This document shows positions 17,899 through 26,694 of a stretch of 64,000 nucleotides of DNA, piece after piece (the stretch's first letter is position 1; each line of letters begins with the position of its first letter). Where the stretch lies: the NCBI RefSeq assembly GCF_016901135.1, contig NZ_JAFEVL010000062.1:62001-126000 (forward strand), in the 5' to 3' direction. The notes beneath the pieces are model-generated. The model saw nothing but the letters and a program-made list of their open reading frames with translations, was not told where the DNA came from and did no database searches. The translations under genes were made by a program, and so were the position numbers. This DNA comes from Martinezella lusitana (GTDB lineage Bacteria > Pseudomonadota > Alphaproteobacteria > Rhizobiales > Rhizobiaceae).

Positions 17899-18969
17899 TC
17901 AGGCTCCCATCTCGATGCGCCAGGAGTCGGTGTAGATATTGATGCCGGCCGGATCGAAGGCGATATGCGGCTCGGCCGGCACCGCCTGGTCCTCGCCGAT
18001 GACGGCGACGATATCCTGACCATCAAGCTTCGCGCGGACCACCTTGCGGCGGCCGAGATCCTCGATCTTGGTGACGGTGGCGGGAATGCCCTCGCGGCCG
18101 ATGCGGACGAATTCCGGACGGATGCCGAGTTCGGAGCGGCCCACGCGCTTTTCCAGCGGCGCGCCGGGCAGCATGATCGTGCGGTTGCCGATGCGGGCGT
18201 TGCGGCCTTCGATTTCGACCGGCATGACATTCATGCCCGGCGAGCCGATGAAATAGCCGACGAAGGTATGGCGCGGGCGCTCGAACAGGTCGTTCGGCGT
18301 GCCGATCTGCACCACCTCGCCATTGTACATGACCACCACCTTGTCGGCGAAGGTCAGCGCCTCCGTCTGGTCATGGGTGACGTAGACCATGGTGAAGCCG
18401 AAGCGGCGGTGGAGCTGTTTCAGCTGCGAGCGCAGCACCCATTTCATATGCGGGTCGATGACCGTCAGTGGCTCGTCGAACAGGATGGCGTTGACGTCGG
18501 AGCGCACGAGACCGCGACCGAGCGAAATCTTCTGCTTGGCATCGGCCGTCAGTCCGCGCGCCTTGCGGTGAGCGCTGTCGGAAAGGCCGATCATTTCGAT
18601 GATCTCATCGACCTTGCGCTTCACATCGGCTTCCGGCACATGCCGGTTGCGCAAGGGAAAGGCGAGGTTGTCGTAGACCGTCATCGTGTCGTAGACGACC
18701 GGGAACTGGAAGACCTGGGCGATATTGCGCTCCTGGGTCGATAGCCGGGTCACATCCTTGCCGTCGAACAGGATGCGGCCCTCGGAGGGTTGCACCAGGC
18801 CCGAGACGATGTTGAGCAAAGTGGTCTTGCCGCAGCCGGACGGTCCGAGCAGCGCATAGGCGCTGCCGTCTTCCCAGCTATGGTTCACTTCTTTCAGCGC
18901 ATAGTCCGCATCGGATTTGGGATGGTCGTTGTAGGCGTGCCTGATGTGATCAAGATCGATACGTGCCAT
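17899..18969 (-). CDS. glpT: Glycerol-type ABC transporter ATPase with degenerate signature motif
   Basis: A 356-residue UgpC/MalK-type ATPase with a C-terminal regulatory domain. Walker A is GPSGCGKT (42-49), Walker B AILFDEP (161-167) with its catalytic glutamate, and the switch histidine is H199 in VYVTHD. The ABC signature is not conserved: where LSGGQ is expected the protein has LTADAKQK (140-147). The partner ATPase encoded just upstream keeps LSGGQ but lacks the switch histidine, so the pair should form one consensus and one degenerate ATP site. The gene starts 15 bases after the partner's stop. Confidence 0.87.
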   Translation of the reverse strand: MARIDLDHIRHAYNDHPKSDADYALKEVNHSWEDGSAYALLGPSGCGKTTLLNIVSGLVQPSEGRILFDGKDVTRLSTQERNIAQVFQFPVVYDTMTVYDNLAFPLRNRHVPEADVKRKVDEIIEMIGLSDSAHRKARGLTADAKQKISLGRGLVRSDVNAILFDEPLTVIDPHMKWVLRSQLKQLHRRFGFTMVYVTHDQTEALTFADKVVVMYNGEVVQIGTPNDLFERPRHTFVGYFIGSPGMNVMPVEIEGRNARIGNRTIMLPGAPLEKRVGRSELGIRPEFVRIGREGIPATVTKIEDLGRRKVVRAKLDGQDIVAVIGEDQAVPAEPHIAFDPAGINIYTDSWRIEMGA

Positions 18970-18984
18970 TGGCGATGTCTCTCC

Positions 18985-20067
18985 TCAGGCGGCTTGTTGC
19001 AGGTCGGGAGCGACGGCGGCGCCATCGGTGTCGAAGACCATGATGTGGCGGGGGTCGATATAGACATCGATCGCAGCGTCGACATCGAGATGCTGGACGC
19101 CCTGGGTCAGCATCACCCAGCGCCGACCGGAAAAATCGAGATGAATGAAGCTTTCCGAGCCGGTGATCTCGCTGACGGTCACTTTCGCCGGCGCGGCGAC
19201 GGCCTCCGGCGTCTGCGGCGCAAGGGCTAGATGATGCGGCTGGAAGGCGATCGTGTAGCGGCCGTCCGGCCGGCTCACGAGGCCTTGCGGCACGGGCAGG
19301 CGGATATTCTCGTCCAGCACGAACTCCCTGCCGCGCTTGTCCAGCATAATGGTGTTCAGCGGCGGGTCGGCGAAGGTGGTGGCGGTGACCAGGTCCTTCG
19401 GATTGCGGAAGACCTCGATCGTCGATCCGAACTGCGTAATGCGGCCCTGCGACAGGGTCGCGGTATTGCCGCCAAGGAGCAGCGCCTCGGATGGCTCGGT
19501 GGTGGCGTAGACGAAGATGGCGCCGGATTCGGCAAAGATCTTCGGCAGCTCGGCGCGCAACTCCTCGCGCAGCTTGTAGTCGAGATTGGCGAGCGGCTCG
19601 TCGAGCAGCACCAGGCCGGCATTCTTGACGATGGCGCGGGCAAGCGCCGTGCGCTGTTGCTGGCCGCCGGAGAGGCTGAGCGGCAGGCGATCGAGGAAGG
19701 GGCCGAGCCGCAGGATGTCGGCGGCCTTCTTCACTTCCCGGTCGATGGTCGCCGCATTCATGCGGCGGAGGCGCATGGGCGAGGCGATGTTGTCGTAGAC
19801 GGTCATGGCGGGATAGTTGATGAACTGCTGGTAGACCATGGCGACGTTGCGGCGCTGCACCGGCAGGCCGGTGACGTCAGCACCGTCGACATGGATCGTG
19901 CCAGTGGTCGGCTTGTCGAGACCGGCCATCAGCCGCATCAGCGATGTCTTTCCCGAAAGTGTCGGCCCGAGCAGCACATTCAGCGTGCCGCGCTGCAGCG
20001 TCAGGTTCGTTTCCGCGATATGCGTCTCGCCGGTGACCGACTTCGAGACGCCTTTAAGTTCAAGCAC
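18985..20067 (-). CDS. glpS: Glycerol-type ABC transporter ATPase lacking the switch histidine
   Basis: A 360-residue UgpC/MalK-like ATPase and the first gene of the operon. I use the GTG at 20067, preceded by GGAGGG; an upstream ATG would add residues unlike the family. Walker A is GPTLSGKT (34-41), signature LSGGQ (132-136), Walker B LVLLDEP (152-158). The H-loop, normally VYVTHD, reads VYATTE (186-191), putting Thr190 where the histidine should be. It therefore looks like the non-catalytic half for its own nucleotide, while donating an intact signature motif to GlpT. The C-terminal domain ends VAPDLQQAA. Confidence 0.87.
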   Translation of the reverse strand: MLELKGVSKSVTGETHIAETNLTLQRGTLNVLLGPTLSGKTSLMRLMAGLDKPTTGTIHVDGADVTGLPVQRRNVAMVYQQFINYPAMTVYDNIASPMRLRRMNAATIDREVKKAADILRLGPFLDRLPLSLSGGQQQRTALARAIVKNAGLVLLDEPLANLDYKLREELRAELPKIFAESGAIFVYATTEPSEALLLGGNTATLSQGRITQFGSTIEVFRNPKDLVTATTFADPPLNTIMLDKRGREFVLDENIRLPVPQGLVSRPDGRYTIAFQPHHLALAPQTPEAVAAPAKVTVSEITGSESFIHLDFSGRRWVMLTQGVQHLDVDAAIDVYIDPRHIMVFDTDGAAVAPDLQQAA

Positions 20068-20373
20068 GATAGATTCCCTCCATGCGTCGCAGGCCGATGC
20101 CGCCACGAGGATCTCAAGAAGACTGATCCGTCCGGATCGGGCTATGCCTTCACCGGGTGCCGTCTATTGCCGAGGCTATGGTCGTAGAAAGAATTGCATC
20201 GATCCGCCTGCGCAAACGTCGCGACAGCGAAAACCAAGGTGCGCGAGGTTGATGGCGGCGGTGCGGCTTGCTGTGCCGTATTTCGTGCCATTTCCGATGC
20301 GGATCTGATGTCTGGACAATGATACCTCCCCGTTTCGATTTGCACCCCTCACGCGAAAACCGAAACAAGAATG
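20068..20373 (-). other. Long leader region of the glycerol operon
   Basis: About 300 bases separate glpS from the promoter I propose at 20374-20402. I see no gene here: no glpD or glpR, which accompany this operon in some rhizobia, and no convincing terminator. It may be a long untranslated leader, or the remains of a deleted upstream gene. Confidence 0.4.
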
Positions 20374-20480
20374 ACGATAAATGAAGCTAAAGGAATGTCA
20401 AACGAAAACTTACCGCGTTTCAGTTTCGCTTCATAAATCTCGTTCGCGTCTTGTTTCAGTAACGAATAACGAAGTCGATA
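20331..20480. promoter_or_regulatory. glp operon promoter with repeated DeoR-like TTTCG elements
   Basis: On the minus strand TTGACA (20397-20402) is followed after 17 bases by TATCGT (20374-20379). Around it are repeated TTTC-rich words in both orientations: cgcgaaaaccgaaacaag at 20352-20369, caaacgaaaac near 20400, gtttcagtttcgcttc near 20417 and cttgtttcagtaacgaat near 20450. DeoR-family glycerol repressors (GlpR) bind TTTCG/CGAAA-type repeats, so this is a candidate GlpR region. No glpR gene is in the window. Confidence 0.5.
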
Positions 20481-20667
20481 ACCGATTGATCGGGATTGGA
20501 AATGCAAGGAATTCATATTTCAGACCCGAAAGGCGGGTGTATGGTTTCAAGCTGCTCAGGCACCTTTGATCGCATGACCAATGCTCGGCTCGTCGGCCGG
20601 GATTGCGTACTGCCTATTCGAAACGATGGCCTGTGCCATGGGCGTGGCCGAAACCGAGAGCCGGCCG

Positions 20668-21711
20668 CTAAAGCCAGTTGATGCGCTTCAGCACCCAGAG
20701 GGTGGCGATCGATGTGATCGTCACGAAGAGGACGATGACCACGAAGGCCCAGGTGTCGTTGACGCCGGGAATGCCGCCGACATTCATGCCGAACAGGCCG
20801 GCGACCACGCTTGGCGGCAGAAGCAGGGCCGCAAGGGCGGCGAGGCGGTTGGAGTTGCGGGCGATGCGCTCGCTGATGACGGTCGACAGGTCGTCATGCA
20901 GGATGCCAGTGCGGTCGCGGATGGCGTCGAGATATTCGATATAGCGCATCAGCTTGTCGATGACCTCGCGCAGGCGCAGCTTGTCGCGTTCGGCAAGCCA
21001 GGGCGCGTCGTCATGTTCGATGCGGTTCAGCGCATCGCGTTGCGGCGCAAGGTAACGGCGCAGCTGCACGGCGCGCCGGCGCAGCAGCTTCAGGCGTTCG
21101 CGCACCTGACCGGCCTCGCCGTGAAAGATCAGCTCGTCGAGCTCATCCACCTCTTCGTCCATGGCGTCGAGCACGGGTTCGAGATCGCGCACCAGCTTGT
21201 CGGCGATCAGGGCGAGCAGTTCACCGGAACGCTGCGGCCCTTTTTTCTTTTCCAGTGACAGGCGGATATCGCGGAGCGCCGTGATGTAGTGGCCGCTGTC
21301 GCGCAGGGAGACGACGCGATCGCCGTCGACCCAGAGATGCAGGGGCACGAGGTCGATATCGGCGGGCTTCTGCGTCGTGCCATCGGGCGATGTCGCGCAG
21401 ACGCCGCGCAGGATGATCAGCAGTCCGTCGCCCACCGGTTCGACGCGCGGACGAGATTCTTCTTCCAGCAGCGCTTCGACCACGAAAGGATCAAGGCCGC
21501 TCCTGTTGGTGACCCAATCGGCGGTGGCGGGATGGTCGCGCTCGAGATGCAGCCAGGTGACGCCCTCTCCAGGCTTCCAGGAACAGGCCTGATCCATGGT
21601 CAGTTGCTTGCAGCCGCCCTGTCCGTCCAGCAGGGAGGCAAAACGCAATCCCGGTTCGGTGCCGTAGCTGACCGTCGAGCCGTTCGATGCTTCCATGGTG
21701 CCTTGATCCAT
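20668..21711 (-). CDS. ZntB/CorA family divalent cation transporter
   Basis: A 347-residue protein. The large N-terminal cytoplasmic domain (residues 1 to about 285) ends in a long helix with many charged residues (ERDKLRLREVIDKLMRYIEYL). Two C-terminal transmembrane helices follow, with the signature GMNVGG between the first helix and the loop. CorA proteins form pentameric Mg2+ channels; the ZntB branch moves Zn2+, and the overall sequence here looks closer to ZntB. It stands alone, reading away from the glycerol promoter region. Confidence 0.85.
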   Translation of the reverse strand: MDQGTMEASNGSTVSYGTEPGLRFASLLDGQGGCKQLTMDQACSWKPGEGVTWLHLERDHPATADWVTNRSGLDPFVVEALLEEESRPRVEPVGDGLLIILRGVCATSPDGTTQKPADIDLVPLHLWVDGDRVVSLRDSGHYITALRDIRLSLEKKKGPQRSGELLALIADKLVRDLEPVLDAMDEEVDELDELIFHGEAGQVRERLKLLRRRAVQLRRYLAPQRDALNRIEHDDAPWLAERDKLRLREVIDKLMRYIEYLDAIRDRTGILHDDLSTVISERIARNSNRLAALAALLLPPSVVAGLFGMNVGGIPGVNDTWAFVVIVLFVTITSIATLWVLKRINWL

Positions 21712-21882
21712 CTCACCCCCACGGCAACAAAAAGCGCATGCAGCACAAGAGTTTGTGGCGTGCTGGCGGCATTTTATCAGTTCGGGTCAAGGTAGCAAGG
21801 TGAGGGCTAAGTGTTTGTCAGGTGACCGGCTTCTCTTGCCGGTACGAGGTATGGGGGCCACTAAAGTCCCTCAAGCCTCCAA

Positions 21883-22028
21883 GGCCCCTCATCCGGCCTA
21901 TCGGCCACCTTCTCCCCGTCGGAACGGGGAGAAGGGGATGGGGCACCCGCAGCCTTCCTTCCAGCCTATCGCGAGACGAGGGACTGAGATCGTTCCCTCT
22001 CCCCGCGCGCGGGGAGAGGGTTAGGGTG
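21883..22028. repeat. GC-rich palindromic mosaic repeat (family A, copy 2)
   Basis: The 379-base gap 21712-22090 holds two hairpin modules, a ccttctccccgt/acggggagaagg stem at 21907-21936 and ccctctccccgc/gcggggagaggg at 21995-22020 followed by ttagggtg. They match the modules at 3.1, 30.0 and 54.5 kb. Nothing else is evident in the gap. Confidence 0.75.
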
Positions 22029-22090
22029 CGCGGCAATTCTTGCTCGCATTAAACGAGGGGCAGTCCTTGCTCAGAAAGAGGCAGCCACCC

Positions 22091-22732
22091 TCAGCGCGCC
22101 GCCCAGTTGGCGCCGCGGCGGAAGATGGTCTTCATCTGCGGCACGTCGAATTCCTTGGCCTGGTGGCCGAGCGAGGAATAGAAGACGCGGCCCTTGCCGT
22201 ATTTGCGCTTCCAGGCGACCGGCATGACGACGCCGTCGATCCAATAGGCGTGGTCGCCGGTGAAGGTCGTCGTCGCCAGCACCTCGTTCGACGGATCCAC
22301 ATGCATGTAATATTGCTCGGACGTGTAGGGGAAATCGGTGATCCCCTCCATGATCGGGTCGTCTGATCGGGTGATGTTGACGGTGTAGTCGATGATGTTG
22401 CCGGGATGGGCGACCCACTGGCCGCCGATGATGAACTGATACTCGACGCTTTCGCGGAACGAGTCGCCCGCGCCGCCGTGATAGCCGGCAATGCCGACGC
22501 CGCTCTCGATCGCGGCTGCGAGGTTCTTCACCTCCTCCTTCTCGATCTTCGACATGGTGACGATCGGCACGATCAGGCTGAGATCGTGGATCGAGGGGTC
22601 GGCGAAGGCTTCGGTGCTGTTTTCGAGATAGACCTTGAAACCGTCCTCTTCCAGCATGTCGCGGATGATATGGGCGCATTCCTGCGGCTCGTGGCCGCTC
22701 CAGCCGCCCCAGACGATAAGTGCTTCACGCAT
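22091..22732 (-). CDS. ThuA-like domain protein (trehalose utilisation family)
   Basis: A 213-residue protein with a glutamine-amidotransferase-like fold of the ThuA family. The N-terminus MREALIVWGGWSGHEP is the first strand and loop, and GIAGYHGGAGDSF matches the conserved region around the pseudo-catalytic site; HVDPSNEV and GRVFYSSLGHQAKEF are further family blocks. ThuA acts with a Gfo/Idh dehydrogenase in trehalose and related disaccharide use, through 3-keto sugars. Here it follows just such a dehydrogenase, 24 bases apart, with an AGGAGG ribosome site. It need not be trehalose-specific. Confidence 0.85.
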   Translation of the reverse strand: MREALIVWGGWSGHEPQECAHIIRDMLEEDGFKVYLENSTEAFADPSIHDLSLIVPIVTMSKIEKEEVKNLAAAIESGVGIAGYHGGAGDSFRESVEYQFIIGGQWVAHPGNIIDYTVNITRSDDPIMEGITDFPYTSEQYYMHVDPSNEVLATTTFTGDHAYWIDGVVMPVAWKRKYGKGRVFYSSLGHQAKEFDVPQMKTIFRRGANWAAR

Positions 22733-22756
22733 GATATTCCTCCTGAAATTGTGCGG

Positions 22757-23857
22757 TTAGCGGCCGATTTTTCCGTCCACGAGGGATTCGGACAGAGGGG
22801 CCGGACGTTCCGTTTGCGTTGTGATGGTGACCGTGCGCCCGCTATCGGACGCGGTCTGGAAGGCTTCCATGACCTCGAGCACGTGCAGCGCCAGGCTGCC
22901 ATTGGCCCTGTGCGGTCGGTTCGAGCGGATGGCATGCGCCATATCGGCGACGCCGAGCGAGCGGTAATTGCCGTCGGCATAGGGAGCCGTGATTTCGCGC
23001 TCCGCGAACTCGCCGCCCTTCTTCAGGAACTCGACGGGGCCGCCGAAGCGATTGGGGTCGGGCACGATCAGCGTGCCCTCGGTGCCGTAGACTTCGAGCG
23101 GCACATGCTTATGGCCGGCGACATCAAAGCTCATGCCGATCTGGACGACCGCGCCGCTGGCGAAGGCCATGACGCCGGCGACATGGGTTGCGACATGTAC
23201 GGGGATGTGCTCGCCGTTGCGCGGCTCGCTGGTGATGATGCGTTCCTGGCGCGGCGTCACGGCAAAGCCGGCAACCTGGGAGACAGGCCCGAGCAGATTG
23301 ACGAGATCGGTAATGTAATAGGGACCCATGTCGAGCATCGGGCCGCCGCCGACTTCATAGTAGAAAGCCGGATTCGGATGCCAGCGTTCATGGCCGGGGC
23401 ACATGAAGGTGGCGGTGCCGCCGACCGGAATGCCGATCGCGCCTTCGTCGATGATGGCGCGGGCCGTCTGGTGGCCGCCGCCGAGGAAGGTGTCGGGCGC
23501 TGCGCCGATGCGCAGACCCTTGACGGCTGCGGCGTCCGCAAGCTGCTTGCCCTCGGCGAAATTGATGCCGAGCGGCTTTTCCGAATAGGTGTGCTTGCCG
23601 GCATCCAGCGCCTGCAGGCCGACCGCGACATGCGCCTTCGGTATGGTCAGATTGACGATGATCTCGACCGAGGGGTCGGAGAGCAGGGTCGCGATCTCAA
23701 CCGCCTTCAGGCCGAATTCGGCGGCTTTTGCCTCGGCAAGCTCGCGATTGAGGTCGGCGACGCCTTTGATGTCGAGAATGGGAAAGGATTTCATGGCGGT
23801 GAGATAGGCGCCGGAAATGTTTCCGCAGCCGATAATGCCGATGCCGACCGTGTTCAT
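22757..23857 (-). CDS. Gfo/Idh/MocA family oxidoreductase, ThuB-like
   Basis: A 366-residue NAD(P)-dependent sugar dehydrogenase-like protein. The Rossmann motif is GIGIIGCGNISGAY (residues 5-18), the EKP motif is in TYSEKPLGIN, and GGGPMLDMGPYYITDL carries the conserved catalytic-region Asp. The start has AGGAGGAAATCT just upstream. It is the middle gene of a ROK regulator - dehydrogenase - ThuA operon divergent from a sugar ABC transporter. By analogy with ThuB it probably oxidises a sugar at C3 in the cytosol. Confidence 0.9.
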   Translation of the reverse strand: MNTVGIGIIGCGNISGAYLTAMKSFPILDIKGVADLNRELAEAKAAEFGLKAVEIATLLSDPSVEIIVNLTIPKAHVAVGLQALDAGKHTYSEKPLGINFAEGKQLADAAAVKGLRIGAAPDTFLGGGHQTARAIIDEGAIGIPVGGTATFMCPGHERWHPNPAFYYEVGGGPMLDMGPYYITDLVNLLGPVSQVAGFAVTPRQERIITSEPRNGEHIPVHVATHVAGVMAFASGAVVQIGMSFDVAGHKHVPLEVYGTEGTLIVPDPNRFGGPVEFLKKGGEFAEREITAPYADGNYRSLGVADMAHAIRSNRPHRANGSLALHVLEVMEAFQTASDSGRTVTITTQTERPAPLSESLVDGKIGR

Positions 23858-23897
23858 AGATTTCCTCCAGATGAATTGTCTGTGCTTGTCCCGCGGA

Positions 23898-25100
23898 TCA
23901 GAGGGCCGGTGCCGGTCCTGTCGTTCCCCAGGGCGATTCGTAGAGTTCGCGCAGCGCGACGACAGCCGCGCCCTGCGCCCAGGTCTCGTCGGTCGACTGA
24001 TCGAAAACGAGTTCGGTCACGCCCTTGATCGACGGTGGGATCGCCAGCGAATAGGCCTCCCGCAGACTGTCGAGGAAGGGCTGGCCGAGTGCCAGGCTCG
24101 ATCCCACAAGAATGACGCGCGGCGGGGCAAACAGTGTGACGATATTGGCGAGCGCCGTGCCGCAGGCCTCGCCGGCGCGGATGGCTGCGCCAATCAGGGC
24201 GTTGTCTTCGGCCGCGATCAGTGTCTTTGCATGCGCCATGCCCTGGCCGAGGCGGATGGCCTCGGCGAAACGGCCGCTCGGTTGATCGCCGAGAATGGCG
24301 CTCTCGCCGGCAAGGCTCGCCAGTCTGACCATGCCCTGCGACCCGATGCCGAGAACCAGGTCGCCGAGATTATGGCTGAGGCCGCCGGCGCCGCGAAAGA
24401 GCTGGCCGCCGTGCAGGACGCCGAGCCCGAGTGTCTGTTCCAGCGACACCAGCACCATATCGTCGAGGTCCCTCGCCTTGCCGAACCAGTGATGGGCAAG
24501 CGTGATGGCGTGGGCATCGCTTTCGACGATCGTGGTCACACCCAGGCGCTCGGACATTTCCCTGGCGAAATCGACGCCGGTTTCGCGGAAGATCGGGCTA
24601 GTGCGCACATGGCCGGTGCGATGCTCGATGACGCCAGGCAGGCCGAGACAGACCGAATCGATCTCGTCGAGTGCAAGGTTGGCATCGACGACGCAGCGGC
24701 GCACACCGTCCTCGATCAAATCGGCGATGACGCCGATCGGCTGCCGGTCGACGCGGAGCGCCAGCGTCAGCGTGGAAAGAACCTCGCCGCGAAAATCGGT
24801 CACGACGAAGACCATGCGGTTGGCGGCGATCTTCGCGCCGACGACGCGGGCGGCATCCGGATTGAGTTCCAGCATGACGCGGGGCCGGCCGCGGGCGGCG
24901 GCCTCGCGCAGGTCGCCCTCCGTGCGTGCCAGGATCAGGCCATCATCCAGGAGCGACGCTGTTATCGCCGAGACCGTGGTGGTCGAAAGCTGGGTGCGTT
25001 CGCTGATTTCGATGCGTGCGATAGAACCGGCTCGCCGGATCGTATCCAGCACGTTGAAGCGGTTTATCGCCCGCATAAGTTCGGGATCTGCTGTTTTCAT
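23898..25100 (-). CDS. ROK family transcriptional regulator
   Basis: A 400-residue NagC/XylR-type regulator. The N-terminal winged helix-turn-helix (ERTQLSTTTVSAITASLLDDGLI) precedes a sugar-kinase-like ROK domain, with DSVCLGLPGVI, SLEQTLGLGVLHGGQLFRGAGG and LGDLVLGIG as the ATP/sugar-fold blocks. The typical CxCGxxGC zinc motif of active ROK kinases is not evident, in keeping with a regulator that only senses sugar. The ATG at 25100 gives the normal spacing to the helix-turn-helix but has a weak ribosome site. It diverges from the ABC transporter operon at 25321 and probably controls both directions. Confidence 0.9.
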   Translation of the reverse strand: MKTADPELMRAINRFNVLDTIRRAGSIARIEISERTQLSTTTVSAITASLLDDGLILARTEGDLREAAARGRPRVMLELNPDAARVVGAKIAANRMVFVVTDFRGEVLSTLTLALRVDRQPIGVIADLIEDGVRRCVVDANLALDEIDSVCLGLPGVIEHRTGHVRTSPIFRETGVDFAREMSERLGVTTIVESDAHAITLAHHWFGKARDLDDMVLVSLEQTLGLGVLHGGQLFRGAGGLSHNLGDLVLGIGSQGMVRLASLAGESAILGDQPSGRFAEAIRLGQGMAHAKTLIAAEDNALIGAAIRAGEACGTALANIVTLFAPPRVILVGSSLALGQPFLDSLREAYSLAIPPSIKGVTELVFDQSTDETWAQGAAVVALRELYESPWGTTGPAPAL

Positions 25101-25320
25101 GAGAATGGTGCCGGATGACGGACCCGCTCGGCGGCGGCCTGGTATTTTTAACGGAATGCGTATTAAATAACCTATGCCCATTGCCCAATGTCAAGCCGTT
25201 TTACCGGCGATCTGCCGAAAATTTAGCAATGGTGGTTGACATTTCAGCAAAGCTCCGTTGAATTAATCCGTATAAGGGAAAAAATATTTGAGGCTCTTGT
25301 TCCCTTGGGAGGAGAAAATC
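25101..25320. promoter_or_regulatory. Divergent control region between ROK regulator and sugar ABC operon
   Basis: An AT-rich 220-base gap. A -35-like TTGACA at 25236-25241 precedes a weak -10 around 25259-25265 for the ABC operon. Related words TTTTTAACGGAATGCGTATT (25145-25164) and AATTAATCCGTATAAG (about 25261-25276) could be ROK operator half-sites. Confidence 0.4.
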
Positions 25321-26622
25321 ATGATCCATCTACGTGGGGCTAAAGCCCTTCGCATGGCGGCTATTGTCGCCACCGCTGGACTGACGATGCTGGCGGGCGC
25401 GACGAGCGCTGCCGCCGACACCGTCGTCAAATGGCTGCATCTCGAGGCCAATCCGGCCTATGTCGCCATATGGCGCAAAATCGCCGACGGGTATGAAGCC
25501 AAGCATCCGGGCACGAAGATCGAGATGCAGTTCCTGGCCAATGAAGCCTTCAAAGCCAAATTGCCAACCCTGCTGCAATCCAAGGACGCTCCGGATTTGT
25601 TTTATAGCTGGGGCGGCGGCGTGCTGAAGCAGCAACAGCAGACCGGTACGCTGCTCGATCTGACCCAGGCGATGGATGCAAAGGACGGCGCCTGGAAGAA
25701 GAGCTATAATCAGGCTGCCATCAAGGGCCTGACCTTCGACGGCAAGATCAGCGCCGTGCCCTATCAGATGGGTACGGTTTCCTTCTTCTATAACAAGGCA
25801 CTCTTCGCCAAGGCGGGCGTCGACGCCGACGCCATCAAGACCTGGGACGACTATCTTGCCGCGGTCAAGAAGATCAAGGCCGCCGGTATCGTGCCGATCG
25901 CGGGCGGCGGCGGTGAGAAATGGCCGATCCATTTCTACTGGAGCTACCTCGTCATGCGCGACGGCGGTCAGCAGGTTTTCAACGACGCCAAGAACGGCAA
26001 GGGCAACGGCTTCAACGACCCGGCTATCATCAAGGCCGGTGAGCAGCTTGCGGAACTTGGTAAGCTCGAACCGTTCCAGCCCGGCTATCTCGGCGCTACC
26101 TGGCCGCAAACGCTTGGCGTCTTCGGTGACGGCAAGGCGGCGATGATTCTTAGCTTCGAGACGACGGTCGCCACCCAACGCGTCAATTCCGGTGATGGCA
26201 AAGGCCTGGCTGACGACAATATCGGCCGCTTCGCCTTCCCGGCCGTGACCGGCGGTGCGGGCCTTCCGACCGATACGCTCGGCGGCCTGAACGGCTGGGC
26301 CGTCACGAAGAAAGCCCCGCCGGAGACGCTCGATTTCCTGGCCTATCTCACGAGTGCTGACAGCGAACGCACGATCGCGCAGGCCGGTTTGATTATTCCC
26401 GTCGCTATCGGCGCGGAGGACGGCATCAAATCTCCGCTGATGCGCGGCGCCGCCGACCAGTTGGCGCATTCGACCTGGCACCAGAACTTCTTCGACCAGG
26501 ATCTCGGTCCGTCCGTCGGCCGCGTCGTCAATGACATTTCCGTCGGTATCGCATCCGGCCAGCTTTCGCCAAAGGATGGCGCGCAGCAGGTTCAGGACGC
26601 CTTCGAGCAGGATCAGCTCTAG
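25321..26622 (+). CDS. Sugar ABC transporter substrate-binding protein
   Basis: A 433-residue family 1 extracellular solute-binding protein. The signal peptide runs from MIHLRGAKALRMAAIV to SAAADT, with cleavage probably near residue 32. The ATG at 25321 has GGAGGAGAAAATC ahead, and so is preferred over an upstream in-frame start. The mature protein shows the usual fold: KWLHLEANPAYVAIW, SKDAPDLFYSWGGG, VPYQMGTVSFFYNKALF. Two permeases and an ATPase follow. The family resembles raffinose/multiple-sugar (MsmE-like) binders; the specific sugar is not known. Confidence 0.92.
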   Translation: MIHLRGAKALRMAAIVATAGLTMLAGATSAAADTVVKWLHLEANPAYVAIWRKIADGYEAKHPGTKIEMQFLANEAFKAKLPTLLQSKDAPDLFYSWGGGVLKQQQQTGTLLDLTQAMDAKDGAWKKSYNQAAIKGLTFDGKISAVPYQMGTVSFFYNKALFAKAGVDADAIKTWDDYLAAVKKIKAAGIVPIAGGGGEKWPIHFYWSYLVMRDGGQQVFNDAKNGKGNGFNDPAIIKAGEQLAELGKLEPFQPGYLGATWPQTLGVFGDGKAAMILSFETTVATQRVNSGDGKGLADDNIGRFAFPAVTGGAGLPTDTLGGLNGWAVTKKAPPETLDFLAYLTSADSERTIAQAGLIIPVAIGAEDGIKSPLMRGAADQLAHSTWHQNFFDQDLGPSVGRVVNDISVGIASGQLSPKDGAQQVQDAFEQDQL

Positions 26623-26630
26623 CTGCATCC

Positions 26631-26659
26631 GGCGCCGGTGTTCCCTTGGCACCGGCGCC
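26631..26659 (+). terminator. Hairpin between binding-protein and permease genes
   Basis: GGCGCCGGTG - 9-base loop - CACCGGCGCC is a perfect 10-bp stem followed by atctttcttg, 8 bases after the binding-protein stop. The T-run is imperfect, so it probably acts as a partial terminator or 3' stabiliser that raises binding-protein levels over the permeases. Confidence 0.6.
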
Positions 26660-26694
26660 GATCTTTCTTGGAATTGAAATAGTCGAGACTGCCC

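Noticed and set aside
22406..25118. Two long plus-strand frames (540 and 433 codons)
   Set aside because: They are antisense to the Gfo/Idh and ROK genes, which carry clear domain motifs and ribosome sites.
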